DNA of 64,000 bases, from positions 5,560,571-5,624,570 of the forward strand of contig JAWNGF010000003.1 of assembly GCA_037039685.1 (NCBI GenBank), in the 5' to 3' direction. Position 1 is the first letter of the stretch. Each line of letters starts with the position of its first letter. Under the pieces are notes generated by a model. That model did not search any database and was not told the origin of the DNA. It saw only the letters and a program-made list of their open reading frames with translations. A program made the position numbers and the translations under genes. Source of the stretch: Ceratobasidium sp. AG-K. Lineage: Eukaryota; Basidiomycota; Agaricomycetes; Cantharellales; Ceratobasidiaceae. Positions 23,944 to 34,972 of this stretch are shown one piece after another.

Positions 23944-24555
23944 TTACTGGGACTTTTTGCTAGCCTCCGCGTCCGCTTCCTGTTCCAATGTCTCGACCGG
24001 CTTCCACAAGTCCTTGGTCGCGTGCATGAGTTCGTATAGCTGGCCTATTTGCTCGGACGACATCTAATCGCAACATTTTAACTCATTCGAGCGAACTTCG
24101 TAAACCCTGCTCACCTTTTCAAATACTGTTGGATCCATCCTTCGGCCTTTGAATCGTTCAATCCCACCAGACGCGTTTTGTGACTCCAATTGGTCGAGGT
24201 AAACCTTCCACTGGGATAAGAATCCAATGATATGGACGGGATTGTCAATCTTTTGATGTCGCTTGAACTCTAACCAATCATACGGATAGTCAGCCAAAGC
24301 GGCCGACACAATGACCGATTACGTACCCGCTTTGATATAATCATCTCCCAGACTTCTCATCTCAATTGGAAGAGTTCGGTGAACCCGAAGTAGTCGACGG
24401 TATAAGCTAGCTAAGAGCGAATTGAGTCCAAATGCAGAGAGAGCAACGACAGGTCATGCGCACGGTATTGGAGGAAGGAGTGTAGCACTAGTTTCTCGGA
24501 GGTTTAGAGGCTTAGTACCAATGGATTGGGCGAGGCGTCTTAGAGATGAGTGCAT
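23944..24555 (-). CDS. SDHAF3: Succinate dehydrogenase assembly factor 3 (SDHAF3/Acn9), LYR-motif protein
   Basis: Model: complement(join(23944..24063,24115..24269,24327..24410,24519..24555)), 131 residues, frame kept. The LYR motif is in [17 protein letters not shown]. It is followed by [18 protein letters not shown] and [20 protein letters not shown], the conserved Acn9/Sdh7 signature. The family acts in the mitochondrial matrix, helping insert or protect Fe-S clusters of the SDH2 subunit of complex II. The length is normal for the family. The gene converges on the methyltransferase gene, with 128 bp between the two stop codons. Confidence 0.92.
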
Positions 24556-26939
24556 GGCGTAAACTGTGGCTGGCTTGACTATAATATGGACTAGCACGCA
24601 AGCGATGAGATATTTGAGGTCGATAATCGAGCGAGAGAAATATAAGTATTTTTCAATCTATAATCTGGAGTGGTATTAAGAAGAGTTGGGGTGTCGGAGT
24701 GAGTATCAGAGGTGAGATCGTTGACGTCGAGTGCGAGCAGAGGAACGACATCCATGATTATGTCATCGGCCTGCCAATCCGTCGGATGTGCACCGGAATC
24801 AAAATTTACTCCCAGCTTCGACCAACGTCAACATGCGGGTTCATTTGGGATGCGCACTCCCGGATCCTTGCTAAGAAAGGTAAGAAACCGTTTCCTCTTG
24901 GACGAGTGGCAGTTATTTCTGCCCTCTTATGACGAACACAAACCTTAAGCAATTAGGAAGTGCCGTCTGAAGTGCTTTTGCAACTAGGTCGACTCTGGGT
25001 TCTCTGATTTGCTTTCATTTCTCATGTGTTACCGGGGCTTGTGCTTACGGCCTCAAATTTCTTTAGGCATTTCCCCGTGCGGAGGGCATCCCCATGACGT
25101 CTCCACAAGGCTTTTCGAATTCAGGTGCACCCCGACGGAGACCGACTATTTAAGTTGTAGCAAGACGAACGAAGGAGGAGATTCGTGGTGTGATACGTTT
25201 ATGTTTCAGGCGGATGGGCAGGCCCGCCCCACATCGAGCCGATGATTATTATGGATCCAAGCGCAAATGTAGATAAGAACAGAGTAATCACTGTTTACAG
25301 GCTTACATTATGGGGCTCGCCGCCCTATTTGATGGGAGGGATGCCTCGACGAAGGTCACGAGGTCTCATGAGCCCGGCATATCTTGCTGGCAGCTGATTC
25401 AAATATAAGCATACATGGAACAAGACCATGTAGGTATATCATTATGTTACATGTAGTCGAGTGAAGAGCAAGGTCATTCTAATAGCGCTCATAAACTGGC
25501 GATGACGAGTATACTTTGAGATATTTCCATTTCGATACTAGTACCCCACGGTCGGGAGGTGTAAACTCTCTCGGAGAGAGGAGTCGCTCAATTTTTGGTT
25601 AATGAAGGCCAATCCCTCTATCTCTGAATCACTCGCCCCGCCTGTAGCTATTTCCGAAAACTCGCAACGTACACCGTTCGGTCATAAGCGAAAGCGGGCA
25701 CTACAAAGGTAGGTCAATTACTGTTGCCCTTATGCGGGCGAACAAAACATGACAATAACTCATACAGGCACGGGTTCAATGTAAATTTTGTTTTCCTCAC
25801 CCGAAGGATACGAGGAAGCAAATTTAAAGTCGGCGTGCATCAAAAGCACGACGTCGGAGGTAGGTAGGGCTGGTGATAACTCGACTCTTTCCGGCCAACC
25901 AAAGGAATTCAGGTCAGCGCCTAATAACTTGTGGCCCGGCGCGGACCGGGGACCTTACTACTGTGCCGCGGTTTGAACCCGCATGTTACGTTAATATCGA
26001 TTCCTTGAGTCCTAGTCAGTTATGTGAGGTACCTAGCCCAGCCGTTCAGAGATAGTGTGGGCCACATACCTGCTTCAGTAGAAGATATTGCAGGCCAATT
26101 GAGACAATGGCAAGGCCCCTGAACATTTCGGTATGAATACCCTATGTATACTGTATATAATGAAGTAGGCTATACCGAGAAAGAACGCGTGAGAAAATAA
26201 CCCACATTGCTTCGGGTCGCCATGCTAGTGCAAATTAACATGCTGAAGCAGTCACACCCGAACCTCGATGGAGTTGTAAACCCCGGTTGACCTTGTAGCG
26301 CTCTCTTGCCAATACTCATTCTTGCTCCACTATCATACATGTACTTGCTTGATCACGTAGTATTCACAAAATAAACCTCGTCGAAGGCTCGAAGCTGGAT
26401 AATATGACCAGATCGCGGCAGTAGGCGCGAGGATAGTGGACCAGAAATGGCTAGAACAATAGCCACCTTGCTGAGAATCTCAGGCGAGCTACTTGTGTCT
26501 TATTATCATGCCCAGTTAGTATGTTTTATCTACCGTGAAGCTTGCACTTGGTATCCATTCGACATCTATAATTTATCCTTGCTTCTCGGCTCGCCTGAAA
26601 TCGTGCCCGCCAATCGATGGTAGAGTACCCATCAACGCAACGGATCACCGCATAGAAAGCCAAACAAGCCGCGCTGCCAATCCTGGGCGCTTCAAGTCCG
26701 TTCCTAGACCAGTCGACATCGCCGTAAGACCGTTTGTAGATATCAGAGGTATTTTGTGGCCTTCAGTGGGTGTATGCACATGCAACATGGCCAAAAATGA
26801 AGCGATGAGTCACGGTATAAGCATGCAACCGTTCCGAGAACGTCGAAAATCCACAAAAGCGATAAACGGATGTAGTTTGACTTGAAAAAAGAGCGAAATT
26901 GAATTTAGCCTGTGGAGAGACAGAAGCAAGGTAATATTT
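24556..26939. other. Gene-poor spacer with a possible gene start at 25602
   Basis: About 2.4 kb without a convincing gene. One candidate is a plus-strand start at 25602 (MKANPSISESLAPPVAISEN...). It ends in GHKRKRALQ and can splice at a GT..AG intron near 25709-25769 into a short basic continuation that stops near 25865. That is too short and too undistinctive to call. Other open frames here (24699-24932, 25009-25245, 26535-26885) carry no domain that I recognise. Confidence 0.4.
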
Positions 26940-27700
26940 ATATTCGGGGCCTGTGCTTTCAGACCTTAAATATCCAGTGTCTGGAGCACCATACAGTCGC
27001 ATGTTGGTTAGGGATCGTAACATTCGCTTGAGTTTAGCCCATGGAGAGACCTTGCAGTACCAAGGTAATTGGAGTTGTGGCATATGTTGTGCGATGGCTA
27101 CAAGACCCTCAATCGGAATTTCCAGATTTGGTATCTCAAAGTATTCAACCCGAGAAAGCACTGAAGCAAGTTGTTCAAAATCCTTGGGTGGCAGTAGCCT
27201 CAGACAGGGATCTGGGTTAACAATCCGGATACGTTGCGGTGAGAGTCGCCCAAGGTTAGCGAACGCGGACGGTGTGAACAATTCAAAATCAACCAACGCG
27301 TCCTCTACTTTAAGTACCACCTGTAGGTCAGTAAAGCTTGGATTGCGAAAGCCAACAGAGGAGAGTATGTCGGGCAGAACGTTGTCGCCCTCCTCTAGGT
27401 CTGGTTCGACCTTAATGTAAGCTAGGCGCTGGACGAGTGGTAGCAGTCGCCACCGTGTAATTGGAGTGTTCGCAAGATGGGGCTTCTTACGTCAATCCAA
27501 TCTCAGTCTATATCATTAATGTTAACGCCAGGGATTATGTGATTCCACAGCTTTCCTGAACGAATATGTTCCCAGTTAAACGGGATAGAGCAAATGAGAA
27601 ATTGACGCGATGCTGTAATGAGGTCACTAAGGTACCGGCTCCCCAAGTGCTCAAATATAAGTCGAAGGACCTCCAGAATGTTAAATATTTGGTGAGCCAT
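26940..27700 (-). pseudogene. Truncated F-box/LRR relic
   Basis: Exon 1 starts MAHQIFNILEVLRLIFEHL and continues with LITASRQFLICSIPFNWEHI, clearly related to the N-terminus of the F-box gene at 15403. The next coding block (about 27450 down to 26960) aligns only with the C-terminal third of that protein: VQRLAYIKVEPDLEEGDNVL, PPKDFEQLASVLSRVEYF and IEGLVAIAQHMPQL. Roughly 230 residues of central repeats are missing between the two. The copy is therefore internally deleted and probably non-functional. Its 3' limit is uncertain. Confidence 0.7.
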
Positions 27701-28664
27701 GGTTAATTGGTGTGGTGTAACCAAATCACAACCCTAGAATCCTGGCGTGTTAAAAGCAAAGTATCTCAGGAATGATAAGTATCGGATGGGCCAAGGCTGA
27801 ACGTTGCGTCGTAAATCAATGTCACTCCAGGATCCTGTTGGCCTCGTGTATAGCTAGCTTCGAGATGAGCGATGAAAGATGGCGACGAGGCTATAACAAT
27901 TGGTTGCTACGGCTGAAAACAGCTTGAAGTCAAAGGCTGTATAAGCCTGGATCTTGGATGCCAGCACACACGTGACCAGCCGCAACTTACCAGCTTAGGC
28001 AATAAGTTACAATGGACTTGAAAGAGCGCTTCATCGCCCATTATAGGGATACCGGCACGCTTTGGACCTTTTTGAGCCCGGGAATATAGCTACCACCAGT
28101 TCTACTATCAGGCCCCTTACTAGATGCTAGATGGGTCAATTGCTTCCGGATCGTTCACGGGCCTGTCATTAATCTATTTGTAACACTCCAAATGCCTTAA
28201 GTTTACGGCCCGCGCACAGCACCATTTTGATAAATCGAGCTTCTATATCTCTCTTATAACATCTATGCGAGGAGTGCCACTTCAAACAGAGCTACCGTAT
28301 TCAGATCTATTTCGAGTTATGGCCGACCCCGAAAGCACACTGGATGAATAGTCGTTGAGGGAAACAAAAATGGCTGACTGCAACTTTGGAAGCTCGAAAC
28401 TACTTCCCCTTGGTTGACATGGGCACTGAATGATGCAGTTCTGGTCGTCATCGTCAAATTCAGTGATTGCCACCTGATACGTTTTTAAGACGCCAGTTGT
28501 CACCTCTCAGGCCTTGAGATGATTATTGTGGGCTCGTATGTTTTGTGTAGTTCCTCTTCGCGATCAGATCTCAGCGCAGGAACGAAGATTCTTCCAATGT
28601 TTAATGTTAATAACACAACTATTACTCTACATTTCTCATCAGGACTTGGTTTCGAGAGTACTTG
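27701..28664. other. Intergenic, no supported gene
   Basis: Nearly 1 kb between the F-box relic and the 3' end of the oligoribonuclease gene. Only a 73-codon minus-strand frame (28282-28503) occurs, without recognisable features. Confidence 0.5.
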
Positions 28665-29721
28665 TTAATATGCGGCCTCGGGTTTGAAGATCGTATCGCG
28701 ATAAAACTTCAGCTCTGGAGCCGACATTAGTTTGGTTTCGTTTAGTGGTTTGCGTCATTTACCCGCAATTGACCCTCGAATATCATCCAGGGCTCTACAA
28801 ACCTCCGAGCATGAGTGAAATAAATGACCAAAGTTGGAACATCACGCACCGATGAGCAGATTCTTTGGGTGCCTCGTCTTTGTGCCTCTGGGCTACATCT
28901 GGATACCACCTTCGGCAGAGCTCCTAAAATTAGACGGTCAATTTTGGCAAACCAGTGGAGAGTAAATAGAAGCATGCCTTAATGGTGCTGACGTCTATCG
29001 TTGAATGGCGGTAGCATCATGCAACTACGTGAAACGAGGAATACATACCCACTATTCTAAAGACCGGCTCAGTGGAACGGAATTCAAGTGTGCATGAATG
29101 TCCGACTTACCGGTAATGAAGATGCTCGGCTATCTCCTTCCAAACCCCTCTGGTTGATCCTTCTTGAGAGTCGGGCCCCGTTGCACGCAAGAACATCGCG
29201 TCCGCGTGAACACTATTACCCGCCAGAACACCCGTGCGTGGCTCGGGTACCCATCGTTTGATATACTCGAGGACTCGTGTGGCTACTTCAGCTGGTGTAT
29301 GCGGGGATCCAATCGCTTCTGCAGTGAGACCGGACTTTCAACCATCCCTGGCGTGGTAAGCTTTCGTGATCGATGGATCATAAACTCCAATAGTACTACC
29401 TTGCCGTGTTGATTCACGCACCACTCTCCCATTCTTTATCATAGCCTTAAATTAGGCTGTGTCTTATTTGGAATCGGTCTGCTCACCGTGACAAAACGTC
29501 TTCACTGGTTTGAACAACGTAATGGCAACCCGCTTCGTCCACAAGATCCAAGTTACCATTCGTAATTAATACGGCAATTTCAATGATCCTGTCCACTTCA
29601 GGATCGAGTCCAGTCATCTTTTCTTGATAGTCAGCCACCACTCCCCAGTAAAGGGCTTGCTCACCTCGCAATCGATCCACACTAGCGGCCCATCATGAAA
29701 ACCTAGCGGACTCGTTGCCAT
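28665..29721 (-). CDS. Oligoribonuclease (REXO2/Orn, DEDDh 3'-5' exonuclease)
   Basis: Multi-exon gene read by splicing. Exon 1 (29721-29665) encodes MATSPLGFHDGPLVWIDCE and joins MTGLDPEVDRIIEIAVLI in exon 2 (from 29617). Later exons give EWCVNQHGK, SGLTAEAIGSPHTPAEVATR, GNSVHADAMFL, IVDVSTIK, ELCRRWYPD, AHRALDDIRGSIAELKFYRD and the terminus TIFKPEAAY. All DEDDh elements are present (D and E in WIDCE, D in HADAMFL, H and D in AHRALDD). The family degrades oligoribonucleotides of two to five nucleotides in mitochondria and cytosol. One exon appears to be only 8 nt, coding the IV of IVDVSTIK, and the following intron has a GC donor. Against usual homologues, the VDEAGCHYVVQ segment has a slightly longer loop. 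Confidence 0.9.
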
Positions 29722-30615
29722 TCGATATAATGAGGCGATATATCTCGATTCTAAATATCATTATATAGCGCGGGATTAGGGAGAAAGAACTTACCGGTAA
29801 GATAAACCTTGAAGCTTCACCGGGATTGTCAGTGGCCAGGAAGGTGATCGAGCCGTGATGGGAGTCACGAATCACGTGAGTGGCGAAGCAATTTCCAATT
29901 TGAAGCGCTGAGCGTGAGTGAATACATCACAACTTCGAAGAACGAATTACGCTCTACGTGCGGATCTTGGAATTCAGACTAGGAAATCCAAAATACAAGT
30001 CCTGGAAAAGCTCATTCCACCGCCTAGACAATGACATGACCTCCAACTGGCTTGGACAGAAAGCCACAACGTCCCTGCCACAATATGAGCCGGTTCTGTA
30101 TCAATGTCTGGGTGACAGAAGAGCCTGTGCATGGATATCGGAGTGGTAGTCTTCTAATTTGAATGGAACAAATCTCTCTCCAAGTTAGCAGTGAAGAGAG
30201 CCAGCGCTTCTGCCATGTTCACCGCTCCGTTCGAGTTTGCCAAAATCCAAATGATATATGGCAGAGTCCTTGCTTTGGGGCTTACATCAGCATTACCACG
30301 CACCCGTACACGCAGAAGAGTGACCCAACGCCCGTGCTGAGAGCAAGATATAACCAAACGAGAATCTTGCTATCGAACCGCATTACACGACCATATTTGC
30401 CGTATGATGGGGGTGGCTTCTTGAAGTTCAAAATCCATTCACGCCGCTTGGGCCCGTCAGATCACGTGAGTTTGCCACTTGGGGCAACGGACTCTTGCGT
30501 CTAACATCGTTGGCGCCTCCTTAATATTAACTGTGCTCCATCCCCAAGTTAAAAGGATAGTACTCCAACGAGATCAAGAATTGATCACTCGACTCTGTCA
30601 AGCTACGCGGGAGCT
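29722..30615. other. Intergenic, no supported gene
   Basis: About 0.9 kb between divergently oriented genes (oligoribonuclease on minus, short-chain dehydrogenase on plus), so it should contain both promoters. Short frames at 29958-30149, 30163-30504 (plus) and 30154-30357 (minus) overlap one another and have no recognisable features. Confidence 0.4.
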
Positions 30616-31804
30616 ATGTCAATTAGTAATATTGATACTCCGACTCGAACAGAGGTGGTGCTCCTGTGTGGTTTATCACCGGCTGCAGCACTGGGCTGGG
30701 TCGAGAGCTCGTTCTCGTGCGTGATGTGGGTTTCTTCATTCTTTATTATTCAGCCTCATTCTGTTGCTTCATATTCCTAACAGACACTTCTTGATCAAGG
30801 CCAGAGAGTTATTGCGACTGCCCGGAACATCGATCGAATTAACGACTTGGGCGAGCATGGAGCCAGCGTGCTCGAGTTGGACGTTACGTCCCCGTCCGAA
30901 CATTTAAACAATATAGCTGAAGTTGCAATTGGCTTGCACGGACGTGTAGATTACTTGATCAATAACGCTGGGTGAGTGAGCACCTATCCCCTGTTGTCCG
31001 GCGCAGAAACGATTACCCAAAATGAATAGCTACGGATGCCAAGGCACGGTCGAGGAGATGTCTCACCTAGAGACCTTTGATCTCTTCAATACAAGTATTA
31101 CTATTGCCAAAATCCAGTTATCTTTATAATCACTCACCAGACTGGCACTAGACGTGTTTGGGGTACTGAACATTACTCGCGCATTCCTTCCTCATTTCCG
31201 GGAGCGACGTTCTGGTGGTATCGTATTCGTATCATCCACTGGTAGCTGGGGTTACTGCCCGGCTTTGACGATCTATTGCGCTACCAAGGCGGCCGTATCT
31301 AACATTGCAGAAGGGCTTAAAGCTGAAACCTCGCACTTGGGTATTGATGTACTTGCCGTGGATCTTGTAAGTATATTATTATAGGCTTCATAAGTATATC
31401 TTCTATTTACGTCCTGCGATAAATGTTTTAGGGATCGTTCCCAACCTCTGCACTCAAGCGAGACACGAATCTAAAAAAAAGCGGCGCAAGTCATCCTAGA
31501 CGATAGTCCCGCAAATGAGTTTTTCAATAATTGGCGAGAGGGCGCCGTCGGAAACAAGGTGAACGACACAAAGGTGGTAGCACTGCGCATTGTGGAGATG
31601 ATATCAAAAACTGGCCTGGCCGCCAACAGAGAAAATACCATCGCGACTGCCCCTTGGAAAGTAAGCACCTTTAACTATGTGCTTGATTCTTCTCGCATCA
31701 TCGTCTATATTAGTGATGCCAAAGGCCCAATCGCTCACAAGTGCCAAGAAACCATGAAAATTATGGAGGAGTGGAGCGACGTGATCTCCTCCACAGGAAT
31801 TTGA
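30616..31804 (+). pseudogene. Short-chain dehydrogenase/reductase, probably frameshifted
   Basis: Classical SDR features are present: WFITGCSTGLGRELVL (cofactor-binding TGxxxGxG), LLDQGQRVIATAR, LINNAG (NNAG motif), VFVSSTGSWG (catalytic Ser) and YCATKAAV (YxxxK). Exons join through introns with GTGCGT, GTGAGT and GTATTA donors, giving a canonical NVFGVLNITRA junction. Two breaks appear. An ATG at 30616 (MSISNIDTPTRTE) is one base out of frame with the Rossmann motif. A run of eight A at 31473-31480 shifts the frame between KRDTNLKK and VILDDSPANEFF. Either could be a sequencing error in a homopolymer or, for the first, a missed exon. The family oxidises or reduces alcohols and ketones with NAD(P); the substrate is unknown. 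Confidence 0.65.
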
Positions 31805-32789
31805 ATTATTTCATACCACATAGTGTATACGCGTTTTGGCTCAAAATCTAGGAAATTATCCAATGAAGCGTAGAGTGGGAAGATAGCAAAGCTTGAGTGT
31901 CCGTTGTGCATAGCAGGTGTGTCCTTATCCTTTATCTCTCAACGGCGCCTACTGGCAATGGGATGGCGGATCGCAGATAACAGTGTTTGGATCGCCCAAT
32001 TGCTCCCCCGGATAGCCTTAACCAAAATCTCATTGATCCAGCATACTTACCGCTTCCACCCCGATGTAACGGTACGAGTAACGTGATGGTTAGCTAACAC
32101 TGTATGCGCGCGAGCACCGCAGGCGCCGCGCGTGACCGTCTCGTTCGTGCATGTGCATGTATGGACTCGGGTGCCTTTATAGGCCCCGGTCCCCCGTTTT
32201 TTGCCCTCTGTCTTCGATACTACTACTATAAAACTGTGTGTTGCGACTTGCTATACAACCACGGCGACTCCGTCGCCGTTCTAAGTCTATATACATTGTC
32301 CGAGTAGGTCGTAGACCTTACCTTACACCCGACGACCAACCCTTCGTCAGCCCCTCTCATTTCGAATCACATTTGTCAGAATTCAATTTCCAGTCGGGCT
32401 AATGGACATAGCTCCTGATAGCAAGCAGTTCGTTCAACCTCATACACGTATGAGGGGAGGCATTGGTGTGCTCCCCGACCATCGAAACGTCAGCGCGCTG
32501 GCTCCCATATCGTGTCGTCAAGTGCTAGAACAATTTACTTGCAACAGGTGGTCTAGTAGTACTATAGTCATGATGTGTAGATTCAAAAATGAAACAGGGC
32601 GCGAAGATGAAGGTGAGATACAAAGTGGTGGCAAAAAGAAAGGAAAGAAGAGCGTCCGAAAGGGAGTCCTTGAAATTTAACCATTCAAGCAAGTCCGTAA
32701 ATTTACTGTGAAGTCCATAAACCCAAATTAAAATGTCCTTGACAACGTCCAGTTAGCCCATATACTAGGGTTTCGCTCCCGAGTCGAAA
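31805..32789. other. Intergenic, no supported gene
   Basis: About 1 kb between converging genes (short-chain dehydrogenase on plus, Rax1-like gene on minus). A 92-codon plus-strand frame at 32402-32680 ends in a lysine-rich tail but has no other support. Confidence 0.4.
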
Positions 32790-34554
32790 TCAGAAACCAA
32801 GATCCTGATAACCATTATACCACGGCTCGCCGTGCATGGGATGTACAGGTATGGCGAGCACTGCGCCCATAATAACGGCAGAAAACACCAGCCCGATGAT
32901 TGCACTACGCATGACAATTTCCCACTGGGCACGAGTGATGATCGGACTCCATATGCGGGTGAGAGGCGCGATAAATGGCGTCGAGGCAGAACGATTGTGC
33001 ACGGGAGAAGTACGACTAAGCATTCGGCGGAAACGAGACTTGGTCGACTCCGGTGGCAAGTTCAGCGACGTCGAACGTTGTGGAGGAATTACGCGCCGTC
33101 GTCCGGGTAGGTCGTCAAAGTTAAATGTTGGCATTGCAGAACGGGCGCCGTCTTGCCACAATCCGGTTTTCGCGTTACCGGTTTCATCAGACTTCACTGC
33201 GTTGGGATCCCATGGTGCGATAAACGGGGCCGTGTCGAAGGGGCTCGAAAGGGCGGGAGAGTAAGGTGGAATAGTCGGGATGCTCACCGATGAAGCCCCC
33301 GAGTTTGAAAAGTTGCGTGAGTGATGGACACGAGGTGGCAATTTCACAGATGTTGGTACAATTGAAGGTGACTCGGGGAATGGCGAAGACACACGTATGT
33401 CGGTGGGAGTGAGGGGAGACGAGACACTGTTTGTCATGGAAGGACCGCGAACCGGGTAAGGCTTTTCCCTTGATGCCGAGCTTCCGGCGGTCGAACCGGT
33501 ATATGCGTGTCCAAAGGTAAAGCCAGAAATTGAAGAAGGAATGTGTGCTGGAGCGTTATTATCAAGTGGCCGAGGAGACGAGATTGGAGGACGAGCAAGC
33601 TCAAACGGATACAGCTGTCGGGCGTCGCCGAGCAGATAAATGATAAAACAGATGCCATGAATAGAGCTCAAGAAGATTGTCGCACCAAGCCAGAGCAGAG
33701 GTAGTGCAGCCAAGCGGATCGCTCGAGGCTTGTTTTGCAGAATAGAAACAAGGATGGGTGCAAATGCAATCAACCCTGTTCCAATACCACCAATAAGAGC
33801 ACACCATACTCGCTGCTTTCCAGCGTTCTTTGTCCGCGCAGCAACAAAGCGAAGCAAGGACTCTCGGAGCATATGGTCGACCTCGCGTTCAATTTGACCA
33901 AATACCGCGGGGTGTGGGTGGGGCTGGCCCTCTGCAGCGACGAGAAAGTTGGAAATGAGAATCGAAGCCAGGTTCAACTCGTGGGGTGACGAGTGAGAGA
34001 AGAACGTCGACTTGGCTCGAGTAAAGGACAAGGCAAGTGATCGCGAAGTGAGCGTCGCGGTTGCAAACCATGCTCGATGGCGCTTCGTGTATCTGCAATC
34101 AATCACCAATCGTGGTTGTTCAGAATGATCCCTGGTCGCATACATCTAAAACGACCCACTCTCTCAACCATAATATGAAATACCTGTTGCCCAGTTAGTT
34201 TTACGCCTTGGTTTCATTGGAAAGAACGTACAGATTTTCGGCGGAGCGTTCCTCGAACAGCAGATATTCTTCGAAATCCTTCAAGCTTAGCGGTGGGAGG
34301 TGTTTGCCGTCGAGAATGTCTTCCAAGGCGACTCGAAATATGGGCACAACTTTGAATATATCAATTAAAACCTGATCGAGGGAAATGAATATGTACTTAC
34401 TTTTGCACGATCGCTCCTGGCGCCGGCCCTCGACGACAGGAGGCGAAACGATACGTTGGGGAAGCGAACGAAGTGAGGACCACCAAGAACACTGGTATGT
34501 TGGAGGCCGACGAGCCTTTTTGGAGCCAAAACTAAACGACGCCATCGATGCCAT
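32790..34554 (-). CDS. Rax1-like RGS-domain membrane protein
   Basis: The 3' exon spans most of the gene down to the stop at 32792-32790. Upstream exons join by frame as LKDFEEYLLFEERSAENLYF, then ILWLREYTKRHRAWFA, then LALSFTRAKSTFFSHSSPHE, an RGS-type domain. It is followed by three hydrophobic segments (ALIGGIGTGLIAFAPILVSI; LPLLWLGATIFLSSIHGICF; SAIIGLVFSAVIMGAVLAIP) with a long Ser/Pro-rich loop between the second and third. This layout matches Rax1-type proteins, which mark bipolar bud or polar growth sites in yeast; RGS domains can also accelerate Galpha GTPase activity. The start 34554 (MASMASFSFG) is chosen; an in-frame ATG at 34611 is the alternative. It lies next to adenylate cyclase on the same strand. 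Confidence 0.8.
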
Positions 34555-34972
34555 CTCACAAGCCACGAGCGGGGTATGTGAGTAAATCCAAGAAGTAAAC
34601 GAATGTGTCAAGACCCAGTCTTGATTTGTGTGTTTGTGTTGAATAGCATAGGAGAGCGACGGCTCGCGTCTGACTCTGCAAAGGAGGGGCTGAAAGGGGC
34701 GAACAGACTCTGCGCTCAGGTCATTTGAGCCAAATCGTCGATCGTGCCTGCCAACACCACGCGAGCGCCACTGACTTCGGCACAGCCAAGAATGTGCAGG
34801 GCGACAGAGTCAAGCGCCTTGGTAACTCGGGTTCAGTTGCTTCTTCCGGCGGCACTTCGCATGACAACAACCGTGCGGAACACACTCATTGAGCGAAATA
34901 CAAATAATATACATACAACGTCTCGAGACGGAAATCAGATCAAGCGGACTACCAGGGAAAATAAGATACAGT
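34555..34972. other. Short spacer upstream of the Rax1-like gene
   Basis: The 418 bp hold the 3' end region of adenylate cyclase and the promoter of the Rax1-like gene. No coding signal was found. Confidence 0.5.

Noticed and set aside
25921..25990. Possible tRNA-like B box (GGTTTGAACCC)
   Set aside because: No acceptor, D-arm or anticodon stem could be paired around it.
32402..32680. Plus-strand ORF of 92 codons with a lysine-rich end
   Set aside because: There is no signal peptide, domain or homologous feature to support it. It may be part of an untranslated region.
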